DNA of 64,000 nucleotides from Halobacteriovorax sp. GB3 (GCF_028649655.1 NZ_JAQSLN010000003.1:744001-808000); one strand, 5' to 3'; counted from the stretch's first letter, positions 52,844 to 61,666 are shown. A program made the numbers and translations. Notes: generated from the letters alone by a model not told the origin.

Positions 52844-53602
52844 TTGAAAAACTTTATCTGGGCATTGGCCGTACTTTCAATGGGTGTACATGCAAAAGTC
52901 GAATTTAAAAATAAGACTGTGCAAAAGTTTGTAAATGAAAATTGTGAGGAATCTGACACTTGTTCACTGAAAAGCTTTACACTCAAATCTAACGACTACA
53001 TCACAACACTAGGTGCAGATCGTTACTATGGAAGTCAGGCCCATGCCTTTTTTGAAACAGATAAAGTTTCAAATCTTACGGACTATGGTGTCGTTCAATT
53101 TATTAAAGGTTGTGCCTTCAGATCGATGAAAAATGAAGATGGAACCGTTAAAAAATGGCGTGGTATAGTTCGTGAGTTTTTTGGAAACATGCAAGTCTTT
53201 CATCACCCTGAATGGGTCATCGACTCTGTAGATGTCGATGCCATGTACAACAACTATACTTCTGAAGATAGACATGGGGCCCATAGATGGAACTCTAAAA
53301 AGTATTCTACAGAAAAAGAAACTGAGCACTACTTTTTAAATAAAAGGCCTACAAACCCAGTTCTCTACGTTCGTGACATGCCTTCAATGGGTTCTTACGA
53401 CGATGTTTTAGGAGCTTCAAACGTAAGCCTACAGTTTAAAACTTGTCTCTATAAAACTTCTGATATACCTGAATCGACAACTCCAGACGATCTCCGATTC
53501 GCGCAACCAATCTCCTGTCTGGAGTGGTCGAGTTCATTCGTATTTAATCACGATAGCAAGCATTTTGAATCGCCAAAAGATATCGATCCATTCTGTTTGT
53601 AG
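52844..53602 (+). CDS. Exported protein of unknown function
   Basis: A 252-residue protein starting with TTG after a strong AGGGGAG (52831-52837). Signal peptide cleaves near VHAKVEF. The mature part has six Cys (for example NENCEESDTCS, SCLEWSS, FCL at the end), likely paired in disulfides, and many aromatic residues. No family recognised. It could be a secreted or periplasmic enzyme or structural protein. Confidence 0.65.
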   Translation: MKNFIWALAVLSMGVHAKVEFKNKTVQKFVNENCEESDTCSLKSFTLKSNDYITTLGADRYYGSQAHAFFETDKVSNLTDYGVVQFIKGCAFRSMKNEDGTVKKWRGIVREFFGNMQVFHHPEWVIDSVDVDAMYNNYTSEDRHGAHRWNSKKYSTEKETEHYFLNKRPTNPVLYVRDMPSMGSYDDVLGASNVSLQFKTCLYKTSDIPESTTPDDLRFAQPISCLEWSSSFVFNHDSKHFESPKDIDPFCL

Positions 53603-53654
53603 TGAGAGGGAATGGGAGGTTGTTTCCTCCCTTTTTTTTCATTAAAATCAATTC

Positions 53655-54152
53655 ATGACAATACCTAGACTTTGCCCAGAACGACCATTTCCAAGCTACC
53701 GCTTTACTCCAAAGAAAAACCCACACCCTCTCAAAGAAGGTGGTCATAGTTTTGGTGAAGCAGAACCCGTCGCTAGCCCCATGGACTCATCAAGACCTTA
53801 TGAAAGTGAATTTTTTCTCTATGCCCTCGATCTCTTTAATCACGGCTATTACTGGGAATCTCATGTCTATCTCGAGGCCCTTTGGAATGCTCACGAGCGC
53901 AAGGGTGATCTCGCCCATCTCTTTTTAGGGCTGATAAAATTGGCCGCAGCGGGTGTGAAGTGGCGCCTAGGCCATGATTCCCCGACCCTTGGTCATCTTA
54001 AAAGAGCAAAAGAGCATTTCGAAAATTTAAGTACTTACCAGATTGCAGGGCTTAGCAAACAAGAGCTCATTGAATTAGTTGATTCTATCAAAGTGCCACT
54101 TTTAGATGGTGAAATCGTCTATAATTTTACAATAACCCCACAGAATGACTAA
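53655..54152 (+). CDS. DUF309-family protein
   Basis: A 165-residue cytoplasmic protein. LFNHGYYWESHVYLEALW near residue 58 and HLFLGLIKLAAAGVKW near 90 are the DUF309 core, a helical metal-binding-like fold. The N-terminal 50 residues are Pro-rich. A -35 TTGTTT (53620-53625) and -10 TAAAAT (53643-53648, 17-bp spacing) place the start of transcription at or next to the ATG, with no ribosome-binding site. Function of the family unknown. Confidence 0.8.
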   Translation: MTIPRLCPERPFPSYRFTPKKNPHPLKEGGHSFGEAEPVASPMDSSRPYESEFFLYALDLFNHGYYWESHVYLEALWNAHERKGDLAHLFLGLIKLAAAGVKWRLGHDSPTLGHLKRAKEHFENLSTYQIAGLSKQELIELVDSIKVPLLDGEIVYNFTITPQND

Positions 54153-54277
54153 TGAGTCACAACAAGAATTCTTGTAATTATTCCGTTACTTCTAATCTAT
54201 GTCATGAAATCTAAATTTATCCTTAATAAACGACCAATAGAAGGTCAATGAATTAAAAGGTTGCTATCATATACTTC

Positions 54278-55141
54278 ATGAAGACAATCTTAATTTTATT
54301 TTTACTCTCACCATTTTTTAACCTTCAAAGAACTCTCGCTCAGCCAGAGAAGACAGAGCTTAATATGCTCGAGGAAGAGTTGATACAAAGAGAGCTACCA
54401 AATCAAAGAGTCATCAACGTTACTGGTCACCCAGATTACCCACCAGTGATTTGGTACAACAAGAAGTCAGAAAAAACTCAAGGGGTTTCAGTAGAGCTTT
54501 TAAAGCTCATCCTCGACCCTATTAAAGTACAAGTGAAAATGAAACACGTCTCTTCTTGGGGCCGCGCTCAAGAGGAAGTAAAAAACGGACGAGTTGACCT
54601 TCTTCTTCCTCCTTATATCTCTCCGGAGAGAAAGAAAATCTACGCCTTTACTAAAGAACCATTTCTCATGGATGACTCTGTTATCTTTGTAAAAAAGGGC
54701 TCAAAGTTCCCTTTCAAAAGTTATACAGACTTAGTTGAAAGAAAAGGTGTCATGATTATTAATGATAGCTTTGGTCATGAATTTGATAATTTCGCCAAGT
54801 CAAAACTCAATATTAGCTACCTTACAAAAACAGCACAGTGTTTTGAGTTTCTTCTTAAAGATCGTGCCGAATACTTTGTCGCAGGAAAGAATGCTGGAAT
54901 AGTGACGGCCAATGAAATTGATGTCATCTCTAAAATTGATATTCTTGAAAACCCCGTCATATCAACGGGTATGTACATAGCCGTTTCAAAGAAGTCTCCA
55001 TGGAATATCCAAGAGCTTCTTAGTTATATTGATTTAAAGATTGAACAATTCAAAAATGATGGGACGATTAAAAGAATTGAACTCAAGTATAGTAAGTCTT
55101 TTACTAAAGAGTACTCACTTTCATACTTTGATGTTCAGTGA
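54278..55141 (+). CDS. Periplasmic solute-binding protein (SBP_bac_3-like)
   Basis: A 287-residue exported protein, signal peptide cleaved near TLAQPEK. NVTGHPDYPPVIW near residue 48, GVSVELLKLIL, GRVDLLLPPYISPERKKIYAFTKEP (cut after LLLPPYIS) and SGKNAG-type hinge segments fit the family-3 extracellular binding proteins that capture amino acids. No permease or ATPase gene is nearby, so it may act in sensing rather than transport. TATCAT lies 7 nt before the ATG. The end overlaps the convergent globin gene by 7 bp. Confidence 0.78.
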   Translation: MKTILILFLLSPFFNLQRTLAQPEKTELNMLEEELIQRELPNQRVINVTGHPDYPPVIWYNKKSEKTQGVSVELLKLILDPIKVQVKMKHVSSWGRAQEEVKNGRVDLLLPPYISPERKKIYAFTKEPFLMDDSVIFVKKGSKFPFKSYTDLVERKGVMIINDSFGHEFDNFAKSKLNISYLTKTAQCFEFLLKDRAEYFVAGKNAGIVTANEIDVISKIDILENPVISTGMYIAVSKKSPWNIQELLSYIDLKIEQFKNDGTIKRIELKYSKSFTKEYSLSYFDVQ

Positions 55142-55569
55142 TTTCTCATGTGCTCAGCAAAGCGCTTGAATGACTCCCACAGGTAGCCATCAAACTCTTC
55201 ATTGAGTTTTAAATCATCCATGGCCTTTCTCATACACAAAAGCCACTCATCGCGCTCAATCGTTGTTATTTTAAATGGCATATGACGCATTCTCATTCTT
55301 GGATGGCCATACTTTTCCATAAAAAGTTGAGGACCTCCGAACCAGCCAGAAAGAAACATCTTAAGTTTCATCTTTGCCCCTTCAAGGCTTTGACCGTGAA
55401 GATCACGACACCTCTTTGCCTCATCTAATGTGTCCATATAAAAGTAAAAACGTTCGACCAATTTATTAAGGCCCTTTTCTTCGCCAATCAGAAGATAGGG
55501 AGTCACCTGATCGGCACTTACTTTTTCAGGTCGCTTCAAGAGTTTTTTGATTTTATTTAAGACGTTCAT
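55135..55569 (-). CDS. Truncated hemoglobin, group 2
   Basis: A 144-residue heme protein. YLLIGEEKGLNKLVERFYFYMD (quoted in two parts: YLLIGEEKGL and NKLVERFYFYMD), KMFLSGWFGGPQLFMEKYG with the group 2 Trp and Gly-Gly, then PRMRMRHMPFKI with the proximal His and ERDEWLLCM match trHbO proteins. Binds O2 or NO and may protect the cbb3 oxidase from nitric oxide (inference). Start set at ATG 55569. A GTG at 55587 would add six residues. Confidence 0.88.
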   Translation of the reverse strand: MNVLNKIKKLLKRPEKVSADQVTPYLLIGEEKGLNKLVERFYFYMDTLDEAKRCRDLHGQSLEGAKMKLKMFLSGWFGGPQLFMEKYGHPRMRMRHMPFKITTIERDEWLLCMRKAMDDLKLNEEFDGYLWESFKRFAEHMRNH

Positions 55570-55637
55570 ATGAGGGCACACTAGCACAGAGAAGCTTTCT
55601 TGTGGACTCTTTTTAAAATGATCTTCATAATGAAACT

Positions 55638-56162
55638 ATGTTTTATTTACTTATAAAGAATCAATTATCAAAGCATAAATTTAGTTATTTAGATGCCCTA
55701 GATCCCAGTTCTCGATTAGAGAAAACTCTCGCACATGGCCAAGAGAAAAAAGAGCGTCGAAAAAGTGATAACTTCAATCTCTATGCAATTAATCTCATGA
55801 GCACTCCTGCTCACTGTGTGCAAAAAGAAACCCCTCTTCCCGAAGTAAAAAAGCTTATGCGTGAAAAGGAAATACGCCACATCCCCGTTTTGGATTCAGC
55901 TCAATTGGTTGGTCTCATTTCTGATCGCGATCTTTTAAAACTCGACTCTAGTGGTACCTTTTCTTTTCTAAAGGCCAATGAAATTATGAGCGATCTACTT
56001 ATTGCAACAGACGAGGAATCTTCTCTAGAAGAACTTGCCTGTGTGCTCGCAACAGAAAAAGTAAGCTGTCTTCCAGTTATCGACCAAGAGAAAAAAGTTG
56101 TAGGCATTATTAGTTATATCGATTTGCTGAGTGCTTTAAAGAAATACCGCCTCATTCCCTGA
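55638..56162 (+). CDS. CBS-domain pair protein
   Basis: A 174-residue cytoplasmic protein. A basic linker (about 1-45) leads to two CBS motifs: MSTPAHCVQKETPLPEVKKL (20 residues) with LVGLISDRDLL, and IMSDLLIATDEESSLEELA with VVGIISYIDLLSAL. Binds adenine nucleotides. The target is unknown. No ribosome-binding site: CATAAT (55626-55631) ends 6 nt before the ATG. The stop overlaps a GC-rich hairpin. Confidence 0.85.
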   Translation: MFYLLIKNQLSKHKFSYLDALDPSSRLEKTLAHGQEKKERRKSDNFNLYAINLMSTPAHCVQKETPLPEVKKLMREKEIRHIPVLDSAQLVGLISDRDLLKLDSSGTFSFLKANEIMSDLLIATDEESSLEELACVLATEKVSCLPVIDQEKKVVGIISYIDLLSALKKYRLIP

Positions 56163-56169
56163 GGCGGTA
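56145..56169 (-). terminator. Hairpin between convergent CBS and 95-residue genes
   Basis: Perfect 10-bp stem TACCGCCTCA / TGAGGCGGTA with loop TTCCC, overlapping the CBS stop. On the minus strand it is followed by TTTCTTT, so it most likely ends the minus-strand transcript; the plus side lacks a T-run. Confidence 0.6.
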
Positions 56170-56176
56170 ATGTGAA

Positions 56177-56464
56177 CTAGGCCATCATAGCTAGTTCATA
56201 GCTTGAAAAGTCAAAAATACTCTTTGTCAGAAGGTTTGAGTGAGTACAATCATGCTTTATAACATCAAGAGCGATCCTCCCCGTTTGCGTTGTGATAACT
56301 TCAATTCCTTTTAAACTAAAACTTAAATTGCCCCCTTCAAGTTTCTTATGTGATCCAAAGGCCAATGTATCCAACACTTCGCTTATCGTGACATTATTCT
56401 CACGTGCACTTTCAATACAATTTGCCGTAAATGTTACGCCAGCATCTAAGTGATATGAATTCAT
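56177..56464 (-). CDS. Small protein of unknown function, divergent from the RHH gene
   Basis: A 95-residue cytoplasmic protein with a good SD (AAGGAG, 8 nt before the ATG). Residues about 25-75 (ISEVLDTLAFGSHKKLEGGN, then LSFSLKGIEVITT, GRIALDVI) suggest a short helix plus beta-hairpin fold, loosely like DUF4258. The gene is separated from the ribbon-helix-helix gene by two AGTGTGTA palindromes and may be controlled by it. Function unknown. A toxin role would be speculation. Confidence 0.6.
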   Translation of the reverse strand: MNSYHLDAGVTFTANCIESARENNVTISEVLDTLAFGSHKKLEGGNLSFSLKGIEVITTQTGRIALDVIKHDCTHSNLLTKSIFDFSSYELAMMA

Positions 56465-56526
56465 TGAAACTCCTTGGATTGAGTAATGTTGTTCGTTGAA
56501 TGTCAGTATGAAGGATTTAAAAATAA

Positions 56527-56557
56527 AGTGTGTACTGTTTTACGAAAAATACACACT
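56527..56557. promoter_or_regulatory. AGTGTGTA palindrome I (candidate operator)
   Basis: AGTGTGTA at 56527-56534 and TACACACT at 56550-56557, 8-bp perfect arms, 15-bp spacer. It lies about 63 bp upstream of the minus-strand 95-residue gene. Confidence 0.55.
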
Positions 56558-56686
56558 ACTCCACACTTTCAAATAGTTAGTGTTGATATTAGTGTATTAC
56601 CAAGGAATCTGCGTGGCTCAAATAGTGCAAATATATCGTTGCAGTCAACATATAAACATAGACTTAGCATTTTTCTAAAGATTTTA

Positions 56687-56713
56687 TACACACTCTCGAA
56701 AAGATAGTGTGTA
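56687..56713. promoter_or_regulatory. TACACACT palindrome II (candidate operator)
   Basis: TACACACT at 56687-56694 and AGTGTGTA at 56706-56713, same octamer as palindrome I in opposite order, 11-bp spacer, ending 14 bp before the ATG of the RHH gene. Binding here would block its expression. Confidence 0.6.
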
Positions 56714-56727
56714 ACAAAGGTTTTGCC

Positions 56728-57033
56728 ATGAAAAAGAAAATGAAGCGTTGTAATGTCATTATCCCTGAAGACTACCATGAGGCCATCAGTAAAAGAGGTC
56801 TTAAATTAAGTGGTGTGATTCGTGAGGCCCTTGAAGATCAGCTCAATCCCAATACGATTACGCTTTCAGTAAGTGAAGAAGTTCACAGTATTTATATGGA
56901 GCTTTTTAACGATGCCCGTGCCGATGACAAGGACTTTGAACCCTATCTAAAAAGAGCGCTTAAAGAGTATGTGAACGATCTCCTAGAGCGTCAAAATGAA
57001 AAACTTTTAAAGTTAAAAAATAAACTTACATAG
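56728..57033 (+). CDS. Ribbon-helix-helix-like DNA-binding protein
   Basis: A 101-residue protein. The N-terminus KRCNVIIPEDYHEAISKRG and LSGVIREALEDQL look like a ribbon-helix-helix fold (strand, helix, helix). The remaining residues are helical and lysine-rich. Start ATG 56728 follows AAAGG with 7-8 nt spacing; an earlier GTG at 56707 lies inside the operator palindrome. Probably binds the AGTGTGTA sites upstream and controls both divergent genes. This assignment is inference. Confidence 0.65.
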   Translation: MKKKMKRCNVIIPEDYHEAISKRGLKLSGVIREALEDQLNPNTITLSVSEEVHSIYMELFNDARADDKDFEPYLKRALKEYVNDLLERQNEKLLKLKNKLT

Positions 57034-57128
57034 GCCAACATAACAGAGTCCTAACTTTACAAATTTTTTACTTTTCAGCTATAAGCTCCCAAACACAACA
57101 CAACACAATACAGATATGGGAGAAACAC

Positions 57129-57590
57129 ATGAAATTACTAATTGCAGCACTTGTTGCTCTAAGCTCACAAGCATTTGCCGTTGAATTCAAAGCGACTTCA
57201 ACTCTTTACACTCAATCAGAATACTCACTAGTAACAACACTCAACATTCAAATTCTTGGTGTTGATCCAGCACTAAAGCTAGCTGCTGTAGAAGTTAATG
57301 GAATACAAAAAGAAGTAAAACTAGAAGTACTTAAAACAGAAACTCGCGGAGTTGCTCTTTATACGGAGTACAAGGCCTATGTAAAAGAAGACCTCATCTC
57401 TAATGGTGCAAGCTGTGATGAGTTTGAAGAAGTTAACTACATCGTAGAATTTTCTTCACAAAAATCACCAATGAACTCTCTTCCAGCTCTTAACAACATC
57501 CTTAGCGTTAAAGCACAGAGCGTATATCTCTACGACATTTGTCACGACACTAAACCACAAGTTAATACAGTTTATTACGTAAAAAAATAA
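57129..57590 (+). CDS. Exported protein of unknown function
   Basis: A 153-residue protein with a signal peptide (cleavage near AFAVEFK). The mature part is beta-rich with two Cys (SNGASCDEF, YDICHDT) that may form a disulfide. GGGAG at 57118-57122 before the ATG; a strong terminator follows. No family recognised. Confidence 0.68.
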   Translation: MKLLIAALVALSSQAFAVEFKATSTLYTQSEYSLVTTLNIQILGVDPALKLAAVEVNGIQKEVKLEVLKTETRGVALYTEYKAYVKEDLISNGASCDEFEEVNYIVEFSSQKSPMNSLPALNNILSVKAQSVYLYDICHDTKPQVNTVYYVKK

Positions 57591-57593
57591 AAA

Positions 57594-57617
57594 AAGGCCA
57601 TCCTAAGGGATGGCCTT
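57594..57617. terminator. Bidirectional terminator between the exported-protein and subtilase genes
   Basis: Perfect 10-bp stem AAGGCCATCC / GGATGGCCTT, loop TAAG, flanked by A-run on the left (T-run for the minus strand) and CTTATTC on the right. Confidence 0.88.
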
Positions 57618-57641
57618 CTTATTCGTCTTTGACGTTATTTC

Positions 57642-58925
57642 TTAAAGATCTTTTACAAGATTAAAAGCATCCACTCTTCCGTTTGACTCAGAGATTCCAC
57701 GAAGCGAACCATTATCTACAGAAGTTCTAATAACTAAGTCTCTCGCTTGCGCCGGACTCATATTTGGAGCTTTTGTTCTTAGTAGTCCCATCATTCCTGC
57801 AACAAATGGAGTTGCCATCGATGTTCCACTCATTTTCTTATAACCACCATTTGGTACAGTTGAAAGAATATTTGAACCTGGAGCAAAAACATGAACTGTT
57901 TCTTGACCATAGTTAGAAAAACTTGAACGTTTTCCCTTCCCAGCATGTGAACCTACAGTGATAACGTTATCAACTTTATAATTTGCTGGATACGTTGGTC
58001 TAGCATCGTTGTCAGAGCGACTATTTCCTGCAGCAGCAACAAAGATAATTCCCTTTTCATTAGCTCTTTCAATAGACTCTTTTAAGGCCTGAGACTTCTC
58101 TCCTCCACCCCAAGAGTTACTTAGTACATGAGCCCCCATCTGAACAGCATAATCAATTGATTTAATCGCACCAATCGTCTCACCTGAACCACGAGCAGAA
58201 AGGAACTTAAGTCCCATTATGCGAACGTTGGCCATAACACCCATTACACCTTCACCATCGTGAGCAGCTCCAATAACACCTGCACAGTGAGTTCCGTGAG
58301 CATTATCATCCATTGGATCACCATCGTTATTTACAAAGTCATATCCATAAACATCATCAACGAATCCGTTTCCATCATCATCAACGCCTTCAATACCATT
58401 CAATTCTTTATCGTTAGTCCACATTTGTGTTCTAAGATCTTGGTGCGAGTGATCAACTCCTGTATCAATAACAGCAACGATGACTTCTCTAGAACCTTTT
58501 GTAATTTCCCATGCCTTCTCAGCATTGATATCTTCACCTTCTTTTCCAGATGAGAACCAACCACCAGAGTTACGCCCAGTATTCTTTAGACCCCATTGCT
58601 TATCAAAACTTGCATCTTTTACAGATTCAACAACATTTGAAACAGTCGTAGGGTTAATAGAGTAAATGTAATTTGGTTCTACATACTCTACTTCAGGATG
58701 GTTTCTAAGCTCTTCTAGAGCATTAGAAGCAACAAGACCAGCAAAGGGCCTTACCACTGCAAAGTGACCTGCGAGACCTTTATACTCATCAATCTTATCA
58801 AAGCTCATCGATTTCTGACTCATAAGTGAGCTTCCCTCTTTAAGCTTAACAATGTATCCGTTAAAATCGGCCGCGAATGCCGTTGTTGAAAGCGCTGCAG
58901 ATAGCGCAAGAGTCATTAATTTCAT
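57642..58925 (-). CDS. Secreted subtilisin-like serine protease (S8)
   Basis: A 427-residue preproenzyme. Signal peptide (cleaved near AFAADFN), an inhibitor I9-like propeptide (about 20-85, GYIVKLKEG to VEYVEPNYIYS), then the S8 domain: catalytic Asp in VIDTGVDH near 155, His in HGTHCAGVIG near 210, oxyanion Asn in AAAGNS near 300 and Ser in GTSMATPFVAG near 370. An Asp/Asn-rich loop (GVDDDGNGFVDD) looks like a Ca2+ site. No C-terminal domain. Likely digests prey or environmental protein (inference). Confidence 0.95.
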   Translation of the reverse strand: MKLMTLALSAALSTTAFAADFNGYIVKLKEGSSLMSQKSMSFDKIDEYKGLAGHFAVVRPFAGLVASNALEELRNHPEVEYVEPNYIYSINPTTVSNVVESVKDASFDKQWGLKNTGRNSGGWFSSGKEGEDINAEKAWEITKGSREVIVAVIDTGVDHSHQDLRTQMWTNDKELNGIEGVDDDGNGFVDDVYGYDFVNNDGDPMDDNAHGTHCAGVIGAAHDGEGVMGVMANVRIMGLKFLSARGSGETIGAIKSIDYAVQMGAHVLSNSWGGGEKSQALKESIERANEKGIIFVAAAGNSRSDNDARPTYPANYKVDNVITVGSHAGKGKRSSFSNYGQETVHVFAPGSNILSTVPNGGYKKMSGTSMATPFVAGMMGLLRTKAPNMSPAQARDLVIRTSVDNGSLRGISESNGRVDAFNLVKDL

Positions 58926-59050
58926 ACAATCTTCCTTGATCTATAAAAATTCCTTGAATCATTATGATTTATGAGGAGAATCAATATGGCAAATAAATGT
59001 AAGTTTTTGTAACAACAAGTATTTAAATAATAAAAAGGTCAATTAATTCA

Positions 59051-59740
59051 ATGAGTGAAGTAAAAAAAGAAAAGAAAGAAAATGGTCTCGTTAATATTCT
59101 CATTAACGTCATCATCCCATCAGTTATTCTCACGAAGTTTAGTGGCGAAGAACATCTCGGACAGCAACTAGGTCTAGTTGTCGCACTTGCCTTTCCAATT
59201 GCCTACGGTGGTTATGATTTCATCCAAAAAAAGAAAGTGAACTTCTTCTCTGCCCTTGGTCTTATAAGTGTTCTTATGACAGGGGGAATTGGACTTCTCA
59301 ATCTCAATAGACAATGGATGATCGCAAAAGAAACGGGAATTCCACTCATCATGGGCCTCGCTGTTATTGGTTCACAGTTTACAAAAGTTCCTCTCGTTAG
59401 AACTTTCATGGGTCAGATTCTCGATCTTGAAAAAATTGACTCGGCCTTTAAAGAAAAAGGTCACGAAGATGAATTCGAAAAAAATCTTATCAAGGCTTCC
59501 TATTATCTCGCAGGAACCTTCTTTGTCTCGGCCATTCTCAACTATGTTCTCGCGGTTCGAGTTCTCGTTGGTGAACCAGGGACGAGCGAATTCAATGAGT
59601 CCCTTGGAACAATGACGGCCCTTAGCTTCCCTGTTATAGCCGTTCCCACAACAATAATGGTTGGAATCATTCTATTTAAACTTTTAAACTCAATTAAGTC
59701 AGTTGCTGGTTTAGAATTTGAAGAAGTGATTAAGCAATAA
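59051..59740 (+). CDS. VC0807-family membrane protein
   Basis: A 229-residue inner-membrane protein with about six helices and a charged cytoplasmic loop (about 125-150). The pattern NILINVIIPSVILTKFSG, FPIAYGGYDF and GIGLLNLNRQWMIAKETGIPLIMG (cut after GIGLLNLNRQWMI) matches the VC0807 family. Function unknown. Standalone gene with a hairpin downstream. Confidence 0.75.
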   Translation: MSEVKKEKKENGLVNILINVIIPSVILTKFSGEEHLGQQLGLVVALAFPIAYGGYDFIQKKKVNFFSALGLISVLMTGGIGLLNLNRQWMIAKETGIPLIMGLAVIGSQFTKVPLVRTFMGQILDLEKIDSAFKEKGHEDEFEKNLIKASYYLAGTFFVSAILNYVLAVRVLVGEPGTSEFNESLGTMTALSFPVIAVPTTIMVGIILFKLLNSIKSVAGLEFEEVIKQ

Positions 59741-59756
59741 TCCTTTCTGTCCAAAA

Positions 59757-59777
59757 TGGCGGCATTTTTTGCCGCCA
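59757..59777. other. GC-rich hairpin after the VC0807-family gene
   Basis: TGGCGGCA and TGCCGCCA form an 8-bp stem with a T5 loop. No T-run follows on the plus strand, and only ATTTT on the minus strand, so termination would be inefficient or factor-dependent. Confidence 0.45.
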
Positions 59778-59851
59778 AAACCTTAGGCCCAACTTTAGCC
59801 CTTCTTTCTTTGTTAAAATGACGATGAGGGTATTTAACAAGGAAGGTTTCA

Positions 59852-60469
59852 ATGTCTCTTTTAAAAAGAATTCCAAATCCGATCGTTAAGCGAAAAGAAG
59901 AAGTCTACAAGCAGACTATTCTTGCCCGATATTTTCATGACCTAGAAGGTGAACCAGACTTCCCTCTCAATCTCGCCCTTATAAGTTATGAAAAACTACA
60001 GGAAACAACTGGCTCACAAGAAGAGCTATTTCGCTACATGGCCGAAGATTGTATTTTTACATCACTCTATGCAACGTTCTACGAAGAGCTCTTTGCCGTC
60101 ATTCAGCAAAATCCAGAATACGCACTTCCTCTTGTTGAGAAATTTTCTTCACAACAAGAAGAAAGAGAGCAAATCATTGCTGAGCAAGCTGAGCTTCATA
60201 TGAATTTCATTGAATCAAAAGGACTCTGTCCAGGATGTGCTTGCTGCGATAATCACGCAGATGTTGCAGACCTTATCACTTATTACCAACGTGGAGATAT
60301 CGACTTCTTTACGACTCTCTACATTGGAATGCAGACGATTCAATTTTCGATGGAACATATTCTCTATGATGTTATTCCAAGTAACCCATCGATGACAGAC
60401 GAGCTAACAAAGCACAACGTTTTACAATTGAGACAATATATTTTTGATTATGTAGAAGAAAGAATATAA
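59852..60469 (+). CDS. Cytoplasmic protein with a cysteine cluster, function unknown
   Basis: A 205-residue helical protein. Its one distinctive motif is GLCPGCACCDNHADV near residue 125 (Cys-x2-Cys-x-Cys-Cys plus His), which could bind Zn or an iron-sulfur cluster. The C-terminal half is strongly helical (FFTTLYIGMQTIQF, LQLRQYIFDYVEE). GGAAGG upstream. A clean terminator follows. No family recognised. Confidence 0.65.
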   Translation: MSLLKRIPNPIVKRKEEVYKQTILARYFHDLEGEPDFPLNLALISYEKLQETTGSQEELFRYMAEDCIFTSLYATFYEELFAVIQQNPEYALPLVEKFSSQQEEREQIIAEQAELHMNFIESKGLCPGCACCDNHADVADLITYYQRGDIDFFTTLYIGMQTIQFSMEHILYDVIPSNPSMTDELTKHNVLQLRQYIFDYVEERI

Positions 60470-60473
60470 AAAA

Positions 60474-60499
60474 AGGGGCATCAAACGATGCCCTTTTTT
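60474..60499. terminator. Bidirectional intrinsic terminator
   Basis: GGGGCATC / GATGCCC, 7-bp perfect stem plus flanking A-T pairs, loop AAAC, followed by six Ts on the plus strand and an A-run (T-run for fabH) on the left. Confidence 0.9.
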
Positions 60500-60500
60500 A

Positions 60501-61517
60501 TTAGTAACGATAGATTGATGATCCCCAAGTAAATCCAGAACCAAAGGCCGCAGATGCAACAAGCATCCCTCTTTTTAAGGCACCGGCCTTAACAGCATCT
60601 CTCATTCCAAGAGGAATTGTTGCTGCCGTAGTATTTCCATATTTTTGAATTGTATTAAAAACTTTCTCTTCAGGAATTCCAAGAATCTCAGCAACCTTAG
60701 AATTAATTCGTAAGTTCGCTTGGTGAAAAAGAAAGAGATCAATATCAGAAAGCTCTACACCTACTTCTTTACAAGAGTTCAAAAGTGTTTCCGCCATTCT
60801 CTTTGTCGCATGAACAAAAACAGTTTTACCATTCATAGAAGCATAGTGCGCTCCCTCAGCAAGCATTTGCTCATTGATACGACTATCAACAGGAAAACCA
60901 GTTCCTGGAGCAGGAAGCCAAAGCTCTTTAGCATATTTCCCATCTGCGTGAAGATGACTAACAAGAATATGACCATCCTTACTTGGATCTTTTACCTCTG
61001 TTCTTTGAAGAATAACAGCACCAGCACCATCTCCAAAAAGAACAGAAACACCTCTTCCATTTGGAGTTTTATCAAGTCCTTTGGAATGAATCTCAGCTCC
61101 AATAACAAGAATATTTTTATAAGTTCCACATCTTAAATATTGATCGGCCATACTCATGGCATAAATAAAACCAGAACACTGCTGACGAATATCAAAAGCT
61201 GGAATATTACTAAGTCCAAGTTTCGCTTGTAAAAAACAGCCCGCACCTGGAAAGTCGTGATCAGGACTGAGTGTTGCAAAAACAATCATATCAATTTCAG
61301 ACTTATCAATCCCCGCATCCGCTAGTGCCTCTTCTGTTGCTTTAAGAGCGAGATCACTTGTCGATTGCTCTTTAGAAACCCAATGACGTTGTTCAATACC
61401 AGTGCGTTGAACAATCCATTCATCAGATGTATCTAGCATTTTTTCAAGATCAGTATTCTTGAAAACATTTTCAGGAACATACCCACCAACACCGGCAATG
61501 CGACTTTTGTAATTCAT
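60501..61517 (-). CDS. fabH: 3-oxoacyl-ACP synthase III
   Basis: A 338-residue KAS III. Active Cys in DIRQQCSGFIYAM near residue 115, His in FHQANLRI near 265 and Asn in YGNTTAATIPLG near 293, a full Cys-His-Asn triad. TSDEWIVQRTGIEQRHW near residue 30 is the family signature. Starts fatty-acid synthesis by joining acetyl- or branched acyl-CoA with malonyl-ACP. Not next to other fab genes, so it may be an extra copy or one with different primer choice. Confidence 0.93.
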   Translation of the reverse strand: MNYKSRIAGVGGYVPENVFKNTDLEKMLDTSDEWIVQRTGIEQRHWVSKEQSTSDLALKATEEALADAGIDKSEIDMIVFATLSPDHDFPGAGCFLQAKLGLSNIPAFDIRQQCSGFIYAMSMADQYLRCGTYKNILVIGAEIHSKGLDKTPNGRGVSVLFGDGAGAVILQRTEVKDPSKDGHILVSHLHADGKYAKELWLPAPGTGFPVDSRINEQMLAEGAHYASMNGKTVFVHATKRMAETLLNSCKEVGVELSDIDLFLFHQANLRINSKVAEILGIPEEKVFNTIQKYGNTTAATIPLGMRDAVKAGALKRGMLVASAAFGSGFTWGSSIYRY

Positions 61518-61666
61518 ATAAGTTTCCTTTCATTAAATGATATTTCCTCTTATTTTAGCGCACAAAAAGTTTTTCGACAAAGGAAGATAAGAAGAGGGAA
61601 GAATTTATTGGCCAAACAAGATTTTCATGTTACGATTTTAATATATTCCACGGAAGGAAAATTATC

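Noticed and set aside
56486-56707. Plus-strand 73-residue frame in the divergent region
   Set aside because: It crosses both operator palindromes and lacks a ribosome-binding site or protein-like pattern.
59757-59777. Strong terminator after the VC0807-family gene
   Set aside because: Stem is good but no T-run follows on the plus strand, so recorded only as a hairpin.
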